Positions 55,210 through 64,000 are shown, numbered from the stretch's first letter. The stretch is DNA of 64,000 nt from Stachybotrys elegans (GCA_020746835.1 JAGPNK010000029.1:62001-126000); one strand, 5' to 3'. Translations and numbers: made by a program. The notes: generated by a model from the sequence alone, not told the origin.

Positions 55210-56415
55210 ATGGCAGGGCCGGCGCAACGAGGAAATGGTCTTGGCCAAGTTCCCCTGAACGCCCTAGGCGTCCAGTTCTTCTCCAGCCTCGAATGTGTCG
55301 AGGTGATTACCTCCGCTGACAGGCAGCACATCCGAGGTCATAATCTCGTCGGGGCGGTTCGCCTGCAATTCGTTAGACCACCCTACTTTGAAGACAAGGG
55401 GGGCGAGCATGCAGAGCTGCTCGACCTGCAGAACAGCGAGCTCGATATACCTCTCTCACTGTACGTGTATCCCTTCCCCGAGATGGGAGACTGGGAGGGC
55501 CAGTGGTTCTTCTTCGACGTACAGTTGCACCCTCATGAGCTGCACTTCCGCCGCAAGGTCCAAAACGGTGATGAATCGGTTATCGACTTATGGGAAGACT
55601 CGTACGCGAGGCTGGCACAGGTCCGTGGACAAATGTGTCTCCAGCCGTACGTGCTATCCTTACTCTCAACGAGTGACTGGCCCTGGAGGACTAACCGGTG
55701 CAGCAGAGTGGCGGAGAGGTCTTTGAGGCTCGCAGGGAGCTGCTTCCCCACCATGGCACCGCGCGCCAGCTTCCATGGACCCGTTGACACGACGACATTC
55801 AGGTTTAAAGCCGGCTCTCTGTCAGAACAGCAGCTGAAATGCTGCGGCTTCATCCAATGCCAGACATATCTCACGCCGCCGCGTGAAAATGAAACACCAT
55901 TCAAGGGGATCCAGACATTCCACATATTGGCCTACATGCCGCATGATCAACAACCGTGGAGGAGCCGGATCGGCTGGATGAAAAACTCGGCCGAGGGCGG
56001 TTTCGTATCCAGAAAATGGCTTTACGGTAGGGGAAGCATCGTCGGCGTCTTGAATGTCGCTTTGCTAGAAAAGGAGCCCGGGCCCGGGAAAGACATCTTG
56101 GTTGTTCTTGTCGACGAGTTTGGCTTCACCTCGAGAGCCACTTTCGAAGCAGGCAGCGGTAGCATTTCCCCCCAGAGACCCAGGCACGAGTCCGGCAGGT
56201 CCAGAAACCCGTTCAGCAGCAGCCCAACAACCGGTCACTCTCTGGGGCCCTCTCCAAGGTCCGAAAAGAAGGACCCGGTGGATGACATACCAGAGGACGT
56301 AGAGCCCCCGACGGCAACGAAGCGGCTCTTCAAGCCTCAGCACGGATCAGGTGGGTTGATTACCCCGGGTGCTAAGGATGAGTTTATTCATCTTGCTGAC
56401 AGCGGGAGTGACTAG
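55210..56415 (+). CDS. Helitron companion protein of unknown function
   Basis: The ATG at 55210 (MAGPAQRGNG) starts a 401-residue product; the frame is open 37 codons further upstream without a good start. The N-terminal 150 residues look like a beta-rich domain (ALGVQFFSSLECVEVI, HNLVGAVRLQFV, LSLYVYPFPEMGDWEGQWFF). A GTACGT...GTGCAG segment of 57 nt near 55649-55705 could be an intron that keeps the frame. The middle has CCGFIQCQTYLTPP, KWLYGRGSIVGVLNV and ILVVLVDEFGFTSRA. The C-terminal 100 residues are Ser/Pro-rich and disordered. I do not recognise the fold; a single-strand-DNA-binding or accessory role for the Helitron is only a guess from the head-to-head arrangement with RepHel. Confidence 0.65.
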   Translation: MAGPAQRGNGLGQVPLNALGVQFFSSLECVEVITSADRQHIRGHNLVGAVRLQFVRPPYFEDKGGEHAELLDLQNSELDIPLSLYVYPFPEMGDWEGQWFFFDVQLHPHELHFRRKVQNGDESVIDLWEDSYARLAQVRGQMCLQPYVLSLLSTSDWPWRTNRCSRVAERSLRLAGSCFPTMAPRASFHGPVDTTTFRFKAGSLSEQQLKCCGFIQCQTYLTPPRENETPFKGIQTFHILAYMPHDQQPWRSRIGWMKNSAEGGFVSRKWLYGRGSIVGVLNVALLEKEPGPGKDILVVLVDEFGFTSRATFEAGSGSISPQRPRHESGRSRNPFSSSPTTGHSLGPSPRSEKKDPVDDIPEDVEPPTATKRLFKPQHGSGGLITPGAKDEFIHLADSGSD

Positions 56416-57292
56416 GTTCCGCATCGGATGATACCGTAGGTGGGAGCGCTGGTGTGTGGTCCCAATTCAAGGAGCACCTTGTAGTATGGCGATCGAGTCT
56501 AACAAGCTTGCTGCAGAGTCATCGGTTACGGTAGTGGTGGCATCAGAGGAAAGCGACTCGCCCGTGCAAGGCAAGAGCGCCCTAAAGCGAAGTGGAGCTG
56601 CTGGATCAGTCAGAGAGGGACCGCCAAGGAAACGGATGAGCTCGTGGAAAGTTCAGGACGCGCAGGACGCCTCATAAGCTAAAGGGAATGAGCTAATTAC
56701 GCCAGAGGGATAAGGAATGGTATTTGATTGGACATTAGTCCCACATAAATTTGTGGCTATGACTGTCAAAATGTGGCTTGATGAAAAAAAACGATGTGGC
56801 TTTATTTTGTGGCCGTGCAAGTGTGGCGTTTTGTGGCGTCGAGGGAGGGCACGGAAGGAAGAACCTTTCGTTCCGAAAGGCACAGCCAGCTTGTAGTGCC
56901 TTAGGCATCAAAAGGCATTTTATGACTAAGCTCGGGGAAGAAAGAGTAAGCGGAATTTTGCTTCAATGGAATATTATATATATTTTAAGCTACATAATAA
57001 TCCAACAATATTCCCATCGGGGTCCCTTATACCGAGCGCAGTGGTTGCAGGGTTTAAGTATGGTACTGCGTCCTGCCTTCTTGTAGGATACTCAGGCCAC
57101 ATTTTCCAGAATATTCCTCAGTGCCGCCATTCAAGAAGGATAAACATCATGGCTAACGGCTCTGCTTAATGCACTAGAATATTCTAGAATATGAGATCAA
57201 TGTATATAATCAGGAGCTTCCCTATGACCCTCCAAAGCAGAGTTATTTTACAAAATAATATTTACTATTACGGTAACTAATAGAAGAAGCTA
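56416..57292. other. Junction region between Helitron genes and NLR gene
   Basis: It contains a 63-codon frame at 56486-56677 (+) that I cannot assign (basic C-terminus, GPPRKRMSSWK) and repeat E. From about 56960 AT-rich sequence with short palindromes (CTAGAATATTCTAG at 57174-57187) follows. The right end of the Helitron should lie in or beyond this stretch, but I cannot fix it. Confidence 0.4.
56830..56882 (+). repeat. Dispersed repeat E, copy 2, with hairpin
   Basis: Matches 37970-38022. It contains the perfect palindrome CCTTTCG TTC CGAAAGG (56866-56882). A related CCTTTCGGAACGA also occurs at 48188-48200 near the other side of RepHel in inverted orientation. Confidence 0.65.
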
Positions 57293-60200
57293 TTAGGTTA
57301 CACGTATACAGAAAAAAGTGACTCCTCCAGATGCAGAACCAATTACCACTCTGGATTCTGAGATAGCGAAACTGTGTTTGGAGACTGGCCGGAAGTTCAC
57401 CGGCAACCAAAGTGTCTTATTCCCGTCCCAGGTAATCCAACAGCGATCTTCACCCAGCCCGTATCCTGATCGTATTATGTTACTTATATCCAAAGGTAGG
57501 TTAGATGGTAGGCGCGACAAGTGAGTGATGTCTATCATAAGAGTCCCAGCGTCTGTGTGAAGTTGGGAACCGTCAGGAGTAAATGATAGCCGAGATGTTG
57601 CTAGAGCATTGAAAATTTGCAGACACTGGCCGGTCGCGGCATCCCAGAGCCGAACGGTATGGTCATCTGAGGCCGAGGCAAGATGCTTGGCATCCGGCGA
57701 GAAGACCACTGAGCTTACCCAGTCGCTATGGCCCTTAAGCGTCTGGAGGCATTGGCCCGTCGTGGCATCCCAGAGCCGAACGGTATGGTCATCTGAGGCT
57801 GAGGCAAGGTGCTTGGCATCCGATGAGAAGACCACTGACCTTACCCAGTCGCTATGGCCCTCAAGTGTCTGGAGGCATTGGCCCGTTGTGGCATCCCAGA
57901 GCCGAACAGTACGGTCATATGAGGCCGAGGCAAGATGCTTGGCATCCGATGAGAAGACCACCGAGTTTACCGAGCTGCTATGGCCCTCGAGTATCTGCAG
58001 GCACGAATCCCAGTTCTGTTTCAAAGTCCCAGATACAGACAACCAAGCCCATTGTGTCTTTAAGAACACCTTCCGTATTGGGCTTTTGAGTGGTAAGACA
58101 GCGATAAGAGCGTAGATCTGAAGCGGGTAAGAATCAATAGTCGACAGATAGGTGCGGCTAAACCGGATAGCATCATCAAGTAGTGTGGATTTTTCTTCGT
58201 TTTCCTGGGTCTTATATAGCAATGAGCATCTTTTATTATGAAAGTAAGATAGGTAAAACGCACCTGTAAAACAGAACGCAATGTTCGCAGAATTCCAAGG
58301 CTGTCCGATGCCCGCCCGATTAGACTCAGTGTTTCAATCCAGTATAGTAGGTAGCTGGAAAGGAACAGGTGAATTTCATCATCCGAGATGTGTATATCTC
58401 CTTTCTGTAGGTGATCGACCCAGTAAAGGCAGGCATATTCAAGCTCTGGCGGGATATGTTTAGTTATCGTTTGCTGATCTATATCAGATCGAGCAATTCC
58501 TGGTCTTCGCAAATCGCACATATCCCTTCGAAGCTTTTCCTTCATGACGCGGAGACAATGGACCACTATGTCTTGGTGCATCTGCTTCTCGTCTATCCAA
58601 AGTGGTGTTTTATTCCTTGTCTCAGGATCGACTAAGAAATCTCGGAAAGACAGATGAAATAGGCGTACAGGATCCTTTGATGACATAGGAACATGCAGAA
58701 CTGAATGAAGCATCTTCAGTTGATCGACAATCATGGCTTGTGGGATATTTGACAGCCCCTCTAGAGCCGAGCTTGAAAGGGGGCTCTCAAGAGTAATAAT
58801 AATGCCGACAAGCTTTCGAAACTGTTGAATGACATCGTTTCTCTTTCGTTCCGATTGAATGCCCACGATTTGTCGATTCAAGACTGGCAGGTACGTCGCA
58901 TCGAGGCCTGAGGTTGCACTCTTGCCCCTGTATGCTAGAATCTCCTCGAGAAGCTCATCAGGGTGGCCATGACTGGGCTCGGAGATGAATCGACAAGCAG
59001 TTGCGGCCGAGATAAAGAGTGGCTTTGCGAGGTCCACCAAAGCCTTGATCCTGGAATCACCCGGCCAATCTGGAGGTAGCTGTGTTTCCACGACCATAAG
59101 GTTATAATCATCCCGTATCGATCGGAATTCGTGGTCTAGAAATATCGAGATATCATGTTCGATAATGTCCGATCTAATTTCGTGAAGAATGAAATCTTGG
59201 TAGGTGCCCTGTGCCTTTGCGAAACCAAGGCGGATCGGCAAATCTGGCCTACTTGTCATGAAGACTTTCAGCCAAGGTATAGGTTGAGACTGCATGCGCG
59301 CAAATAGATGAATGATGGTTCTAATCTTGTCATCGCCCTCGCATTCATCTAGCGCATCCACAATGATGACAAGTGGATCCGACAAAGTGATCTTCGACAG
59401 GGGCTCAAAGATCAATTTCTGGAACTGCTCCCGCAAAGCAGATCCCGAAATCGTCGAGTCTTTCTCGATTGCGCTCATCAGCATCGGCGCTAAGCTCGGC
59501 TCTTTATCCGCTAGCTGGCGGGCAATTGTCGTCATGAACTTAGTAGCATTACCTCGATCAGCCTCTCCCCTTTTGAAGAAAAAGCTGGCACCGAGGTGAT
59601 TCGTTCCAGACAGCGAGCGAGCGATGGTCCGTGATATGGTTGACTTTCCCGTCCCAGCCATACCGTTCAACCAAAAGATTGCTTTAGCGCTAGGATCGTG
59701 AACCCATGCCAATATCTGGCGGAGGAGTTCCACTCGTGTATTTCCTAAGCAAGTTGGATTCGACTCCTCGTCATGAGAGTTAAATGGCGCGCCCTTGGCA
59801 ATAGGAAGCCGGTCAAGCACAACAACTTGATCATTGTTCAAGAAAATGGCACTATTAGGCATTCCTGTTAGCCCAAAGGGTAAGCTTGACAAGGATAATC
59901 ATGTCTCACAGATGGTCTTGCTGTAACGCCAGGGAAAGTGTCTGCGTGTAACGTGCAATGTCCTGGGCATCCCTCTCCATCTCTTGGCTGCTGAGAGGCC
60001 ATCTTAGGGCAGAAAACTTGATGCGGGCGATGATCCTGTGCCGTGTTCCTCCTGAAGGAATTTTTTGCTCGAGCAGTTTAAGTTTCCCATCCAATGTTTG
60101 AAGTTTACCTAGGCTCTTTTTAAGCCCAGCCTCCAGCTTCTGCGAGCTTTTAAGCCTCGCAGAGTTAGGACCGCTGAGCAGCCCGTTGATGTCGTTTGCG

Positions 60201-60352
60201 ACCTCATGGAGACTGTTGACCTCTTGCAGGAGTCGCTGTACATCATTTCCTGCATTCCTAACGTTTTTGATGTATGGTGAACATATCGAAGCGATCCTGG
60301 CCGATAAGTCAACGACGGCGATAACGCTAGCCGCGATGCCGAGCCCTTCCAT
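57293..60352 (-). CDS. NLR-like receptor: Helo-like N-terminus, NACHT, WD40 repeats
   Basis: Three exons (60352-59910, 59851-58264, 58210-57293; introns 58 and 53 nt) give 982 residues. The N-terminal 140 residues (GLGIAASVIAVVDLSARIAS, then helices to QTLSLALQQ) resemble the Helo-like domain of fungal cell-death NLRs. The NACHT domain has Walker A GMAGTGKST (about 211-219) and Walker B VIIVDALDEC (about 309-318), plus SRPDLPIRLGF and HLSFRDFLVD. The C-terminus has three nearly identical 42-residue WD40 units (about 747-872; GHSDWVRSVVFSSDAKHLAS, DHTVRLWDATTGQ), then a divergent blade and a tail. All motifs are intact. This is the layout of HET-E/HNWD-like incompatibility proteins, but with a Helo-like instead of a HET domain. 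The gene lies inside the TIR-bounded element. Confidence 0.93.
57626..58003 (-). repeat. Three-unit 126-bp coding repeat (WD40)
   Basis: Three consecutive 126-bp units differ at only a few codons (SSSVNS, SDWVRS, SDWVSS; SYDRT versus SDDHT; DATTGQ versus DAATGQ). The changes fall on blade-surface positions, as in rapidly evolving fungal WD40 NLRs. Confidence 0.9.
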
Positions 60353-60650
60353 GGCGGAATGGCATTGTGGGTTTGAGGCCTTGCTTAAACTTGGGACTGG
60401 GAGGACGAGCCAGCTCGGGCGGGGTAGTCTAGGCTATGGAGTAGAGCAAGAGTAAATTCTGCTCCATTTTCGTGATTGGCGCGATAAGGATAAGCACGCC
60501 AGCCTAAATATAGCATTGTCACGTGCATTATAGGCAGCCATGCTGCCACGTGTCATCTGTTCGAGTCATCCACATACGGGTCGACCCTCGTAGCCAGGCG
60601 TTCGTCAAGAGGTTCCGCATCACCTTCTTTGCCACCCAATATCGTGAATC
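60353..60650. promoter_or_regulatory. Divergent promoter of the NLR gene and the 60651 gene
   Basis: Only 298 bp separate the two starts. CACGTG (a bHLH-type site) occurs twice, at 60520-60525 and 60547-60552. Between them lies a perfect inverted repeat, GGCAGC CAT GCTGCC (60533-60547). The arrangement suggests shared control. Confidence 0.5.
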
Positions 60651-61976
60651 ATGTGCCCGCCGTCTGATGATACTTTTATGTACGCTTATGATGCAAGCCA
60701 GCTCGAGTTAAACTATAGCACACCGGTGCTACATGACTTCGGCAGTCCCAGTGCCAGTCCTAGTGAGCAAAGACAGAACCCCCGCAGAGGAGGTCAAGCA
60801 CTGCTCCCCCTACTTCAGTTAAGCGACTGGACCCCTGATTTCCAGGATGATGGCTCAAACCCTACTTGTATTCATTATGATATTGAATGGAAACTACAGC
60901 TCCGGAAGAATAAGAAGTCCACGACACTCGCCGAGATCACCGAAGAGAACCTCACCTTAGCACCGGGCGACTACTGGGAGAAGTTCCTATGTCTGGCTCT
61001 AGCGAAGATGGTAGAAGCCAAGCTGCCCGGTACAAAGTACGAGCCTGACGAGACGACGATGATAGTGTCGACTACAAAGCGTGGCGAGAAGAAGCTCAAG
61101 CTACAGGCCGACGGGTTAAACGTAGACTGGCATGCCGTAGAGAACAAACTGAGGGCCTGGGGTCGCTTGTTTGAAGATGGCAATAAGCTGAGAATCGATG
61201 TATGCTTCGTCTACAAGGAAATTATCCAACCGGCCGATGTCACAACACAACAAAATGGCCGGGGTGCAACAGGCAGGCAGCTTAATGCCAGAGACCGACT
61301 TCTGGCTCAGCAAGAGGAAGAATCGGGAACAAGACCCGTCTGGAAGGAGGTCTATGCTCTATTCCATTGCATCGGCGTTCCATGCAGCAACAACCAATTC
61401 TATTGCTGGCGTGACCCGGAGAGCAAGAAACACTACAAACTCGATACTAACATCCTCGACAAGCTTGTTGACCATGCTGAAGAAGGCAAGGTGTTGAGGA
61501 CACATGACGACGTGCCTGATCATATCCGCCAGTTGATCTATAAACATGCCGAAAAAACTGCGGAGCGCAAACAGCTCAAACGTAAAAGATCGGGAAGCCT
61601 GCCGCCCATCAACATAAGCATCGCGTGCCCAGGGCATCAAAACCATGCTTCTGGCGACGACATGGGGAACACTGGGACGGGCGCAGGAGGCACCATCGTA
61701 GCTCAGTCCTATCATGCCAAACTCGTGATTCCACTGCCAAGAGACAAGGCATTAGCAGAGTACTACCAGTGGCAGTGCAGCAAGGTCGATAGTCCGACCT
61801 GGAAGGCGGGCTTCTGGGCACCATACCAGATCACTAAGAAGGAGTGCCTGGACTTGAGGCACGTTTATACAACCAAAGATGTTGAGTTCTATACCAAGCA
61901 GGGCGTTAAGCTGGGCATTGCTTTATCGTTTATTGAGGATATTCGGGACTGGGTGCAAGAAACTTTCAACGAGTAG
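60651..61976 (+). CDS. Conserved fungal protein of unknown function (dispersed family)
   Basis: A single-exon frame of 441 residues. Visible blocks are an acidic/aromatic start (DDTFMYAYDASQLELNYSTP), IEWKLQLRKNKKSTTLAEIT, APGDYWEKFL, the IVSTTKRGEKKL strand, KLRAWGRLFEDGNKLRIDVCF, RGATGRQLNARDRLLAQQEE, then CSNNQFYCWRDPESKKHYKL and a C-terminal YYQWQCSKVDSPTWKAGF segment with HVYTTKDVEFYTKQGVKLGI. The end could be a small helical domain. I recall similar repeated hypothetical proteins in several fungal genomes but no assigned function. A truncated relative is at 11421. It is divergent from the NLR gene and ends 47 bp from the convergent transposase stop. Confidence 0.75.
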   Translation: MCPPSDDTFMYAYDASQLELNYSTPVLHDFGSPSASPSEQRQNPRRGGQALLPLLQLSDWTPDFQDDGSNPTCIHYDIEWKLQLRKNKKSTTLAEITEENLTLAPGDYWEKFLCLALAKMVEAKLPGTKYEPDETTMIVSTTKRGEKKLKLQADGLNVDWHAVENKLRAWGRLFEDGNKLRIDVCFVYKEIIQPADVTTQQNGRGATGRQLNARDRLLAQQEEESGTRPVWKEVYALFHCIGVPCSNNQFYCWRDPESKKHYKLDTNILDKLVDHAEEGKVLRTHDDVPDHIRQLIYKHAEKTAERKQLKRKRSGSLPPINISIACPGHQNHASGDDMGNTGTGAGGTIVAQSYHAKLVIPLPRDKALAEYYQWQCSKVDSPTWKAGFWAPYQITKKECLDLRHVYTTKDVEFYTKQGVKLGIALSFIEDIRDWVQETFNE

Positions 61977-62023
61977 AAATAGGATTCGTATTTTGGCCAG
62001 AATGCAGTGCCTGTGCATAAGTG

Positions 62024-63018
62024 CTATGATGATTCCAGGGGCGACGGCTCAATGGTCAACCCAGCCTTGCGGAAGTGACCCTCGGCACTGCTTTGCAGAG
62101 CGCCAACTGCCTTGATGCACGACTTGATGTATTCCCCGAAATCCTTCCTGATGAGGCCGATGTGTTCATCCCAACGTGACTTCACGCAGGCCTTCAGCTG
62201 TCCAAAGTAGCCTTCAATAGGATTTGTATCTGGTGTGTAGGGTGCTGTCATCACCGATTTCACCCCAGCCCGATCGCACATCTGCTTGATCTCGTCCGAG
62301 CAATGGATCGCAGCGTTATCCATGACAAGAACAGACTCTGGTTCGGGCCATTTCCCGCAATGACAGAGCAGCTGCTCGATGAAGTCTAGAAATGTAGCAG
62401 TGTCAGTGGTTCCACGATAGACTCGGGACAGCTTGATGCCCCTCTGCGTATATGCCGCCAGTATCTGATATCGTTCTTCGCGCTGGAAATGCGCCGTCTG
62501 AACTGGGGTGATGCCCTTGGGAGCCCATCCCTTATCCCGAACCCCGATGCTTCTATCGAGGCCAGACTCGTCAATAAAGATGAGATGGTATGACTTGTAA
62601 CCTCCACGCTTCAGTCTGTACTGGTAAAAGTGTCGCAGCTCTGGCCTTCGCTGTCGCGCGATGCGGCGCGTCTTCTTGTGTGTCCAATTTGCAGATTTTA
62701 GGGTTTGAGTGATATTCGCAGGCGACACATCCACCTGGTAGGTCTTACGGAGGAAGGCAATCATGTCACGGCGTCGCATATGAGGCCTCTTATCCAAGAG
62801 TTTGAAGAGCGCTTCACGCATCAGGGGGGTTATCTTTGGGTCGGGGCCGGTACGGTTCGATGGTGCTGTCGGAGTTCCATATCGTTCTACGGTCGCTCGA
62901 ATTCTGCGTACGCTGCGTTCGGTGCAAGGGATCGTTTGGGCAATATCCTTGATCGGAACCTCATTCAAGAGAAGAGCACAAACCTTCTCGCGCTTCTCGG
63001 GGTTAGTCGTGGGGCCAT
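62024..63018 (-). CDS. Tc1/mariner-type DD34E transposase, probably disrupted at its start
   Basis: The transposase cuts at terminal inverted repeats. The N-terminal part has a helix-turn-helix (NEVPIKDIAQTIPCTERSVR) and a second winged-helix region (RPHMRRRDMIAFLRKTYQVD). The DDE_3 domain has IFIDESGLD (first Asp), SVLVMDNAAIH (second Asp) and NPIEGYFGQLK (Glu), with 34 residues between second Asp and Glu. The main frame has no ATG at its 5' end. An ATG at 63018 with a family-like MAPRLTP start lies in a different frame; the two frames would meet at the C4 run 63002-62999 if one C were restored, so a one-base deletion is likely. The catalytic part is intact. Confidence 0.85.
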
Positions 63019-63181
63019 TGGGGGATAAAGCACTCTTTGGAGGTTTATGTTGTAGGAGACAGAAATGGCTGCCTGGCCACTCGAGGATGGTCGGCCAATG
63101 AGTCAGCCAATGTTCGTGTCTGAGGCATCAACTTGGTTGTTAGTGCTACAGTGCCCGGGGTACTTCCACAGGCCAACTAGG

Positions 63182-63271
63182 CACTGTGCCTGCGCCACGC
63201 AGGGCCAAAAATGGACCCTTTTTGAAAGTGTCCAAGTTTAGGTTGGCGGACGCTAAACCTTAACCCTACTG
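63182..63271 (-). repeat. Right terminal inverted repeat (90 bp)
   Basis: Reverse complement of the left repeat with seven mismatches and no gap. The outer end reads CCCTACTG and is followed by TA. Confidence 0.92.
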
Positions 63272-63576
63272 TACTAGGTAGACAGCTCTGGCGGATAAGG
63301 TTGGTGGACTCATAACAACCACCCAAACCGAGTCCAGTTTGATACCTCTTTCGTCACAGTGTTGAGTCAATTAACCCTTATCTTTTCTGTCTCATTATTG
63401 GCTTGGTTGTTATACGACCGGCATTCTTGCATGTAGACTCTTGGCATGATCTCCGTCACCAACAACACCTACAACCTAATCCAAGTACAGCCCAGAAGCT
63501 TGCTCCCGTGATACAACGTTCTTATTTCTCCCCCAATCTTTCTGTACACGTTAGAGCAGCCTCTACAGTACCTCTA

Positions 63577-64000
63577 CTATAGCGCAGAGTCAGTATAACG
63601 AGGACTCTCTCCTCCAGCTTGGTTTTCATAAAGGCCGCCATCCGCTAAGTCTCGGCCAGAAGCTACGGATTCTGTGCTCATGCACTGTTCATAGAAGCTG
63701 GTCGGCGTAATACCATATTGCTTAACAGCTTCGCCATAGTTATAATAGTCTATCGCCATTAGACGTTTCGGTATTGAGTCATCGATAACAGTAGAGCAAA
63801 TCTTTCTGGCTCTCAGGAGCAGGCCACGGAGATGATCCGATTTATCGTATAAACGGCCTCTTAGTTGATCATAGAGCTGTGTCCTTTCTTCGGCCTTTAT
63901 CCAAACCGATGTGTTCCTAGGAACAGCCAGGAGAATAGTGTATCGGCCAATGTCCTGTTCTTGGCCTAAGTCGCAGAGCTCCTTCCAGAATTTCCGCCGC
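63577..64000 (-). CDS. C-terminal part of an unidentified protein (runs off right edge)
   Basis: The frame is open from the window edge to TAG at 63577 (about 141 residues). It is helical and charged (RRKFWKELCDLGQEQD, WIKAEERTQLYDQLRGRLYD, RGLLLRARKICSTVI) with a Tyr-rich segment (AIDYYNYGEAVKQYGITP) and a polar end. No domain is recognised. It lies just outside the element's right end and is the first flanking gene on that side. Confidence 0.45.
   Translation of the reverse strand, partial: RRKFWKELCDLGQEQDIGRYTILLAVPRNTSVWIKAEERTQLYDQLRGRLYDKSDHLRGLLLRARKICSTVIDDSIPKRLMAIDYYNYGEAVKQYGITPTSFYEQCMSTESVASGRDLADGGLYENQAGGESPRYTDSAL

Larger units (their letters stand above)
48025..63271. mobile_element. 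15.2-kb segment bounded by Tc1/mariner-type inverted terminal repeats
   Basis: The ends are 90-bp inverted repeats (48025-48114 and 63182-63271) that start CAGTAGGG at the outer side and are directly flanked by TA on both sides (48023-48024, 63272-63273), as expected for Tc1/mariner insertions. A Tc1-like transposase lies 250 bp inside the right end. Inside are a Helitron Rep-helicase gene, its divergent companion gene, an NLR gene and a gene of unknown family. Typical elements of this superfamily are 1.3-2.5 kb, so this is either a giant cargo-bearing element or a standard element split by nested insertions between its left end and its transposase. The two readings cannot be separated from one copy. 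Confidence 0.7.

Noticed and set aside
48025..63271. Starship-type giant element
   Set aside because: No tyrosine-recombinase (DUF3435) captain is visible, and the ends are long inverted repeats with TA, which fits a DDE transposon instead.

Overview
The window looks like nuclear DNA of a filamentous ascomycete (Pezizomycotina). Genes carry 45-70 nt GT-AG introns with CTRAY branch sites. Fungal families recur: F-box proteins, NACHT-type NLRs, a velvet factor, a WOPR regulator, a CFEM/rhodopsin receptor, GT25 and GH18/LysM remnants. One repeat copy is changed almost only by C-to-T and G-to-A, as repeat-induced point mutation (RIP) does. Many genes are broken and repeats are frequent, so this is an accessory, transposon-rich region rather than a conserved core. 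Exon models below were built by hand by joining open frames at splice sites with matching phase.

Layout. 1-5.3 kb: a membrane-protein fragment at the left edge, a five-exon F-box gene, dispersed composite repeats and a truncated transcription-factor domain. 6.5-9.7 kb: a six-exon patatin-like phospholipase with an extra N-terminal domain and a zinc-finger region. 9.9-12 kb: a small MADS-like protein, an interspersed 22-bp motif and a pseudogene. 12.5-16.4 kb: an intact PNP-NACHT-ankyrin NLR with 12 nearly identical repeats. 17.5-23.2 kb: a WOPR pseudogene and four small coiled-coil genes. 23.5-34 kb: mostly decay (MFS pseudogene, CFEM receptor with a frameshift, membrane-protein remnants, an orphan chromodomain, chitinase and LysM remnants) merging into AT-rich, RIP-like DNA. 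35-42.9 kb: F-box/ankyrin gene, velvet factor, a GT25 glycosyltransferase with a frameshift, and GDPD and TPR fragments among dispersed repeats. 43.8-47.9 kb: small secreted protein, Ser/Thr-rich surface protein and a membrane glycoprotein.

The main result is 48025-63271. This 15,247-bp segment is bounded by 90-bp inverted terminal repeats (83/90 identical) that begin CAGTAGGG and are flanked by TA, as in Tc1/mariner elements. A Tc1-like DD34E transposase lies just inside the right end. Between the ends are a Helitron Rep-helicase gene, a divergent companion gene, a Helo-like/NACHT/WD40 NLR gene, and a gene of a dispersed family with a broken relative at 11.4 kb. It is either a giant cargo-carrying mariner-type element or a mariner element split by nested insertion of a Helitron and other DNA. 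In both readings an immune-receptor-like gene sits inside a mobile element, while a second NLR of different architecture lies 32 kb away outside it.
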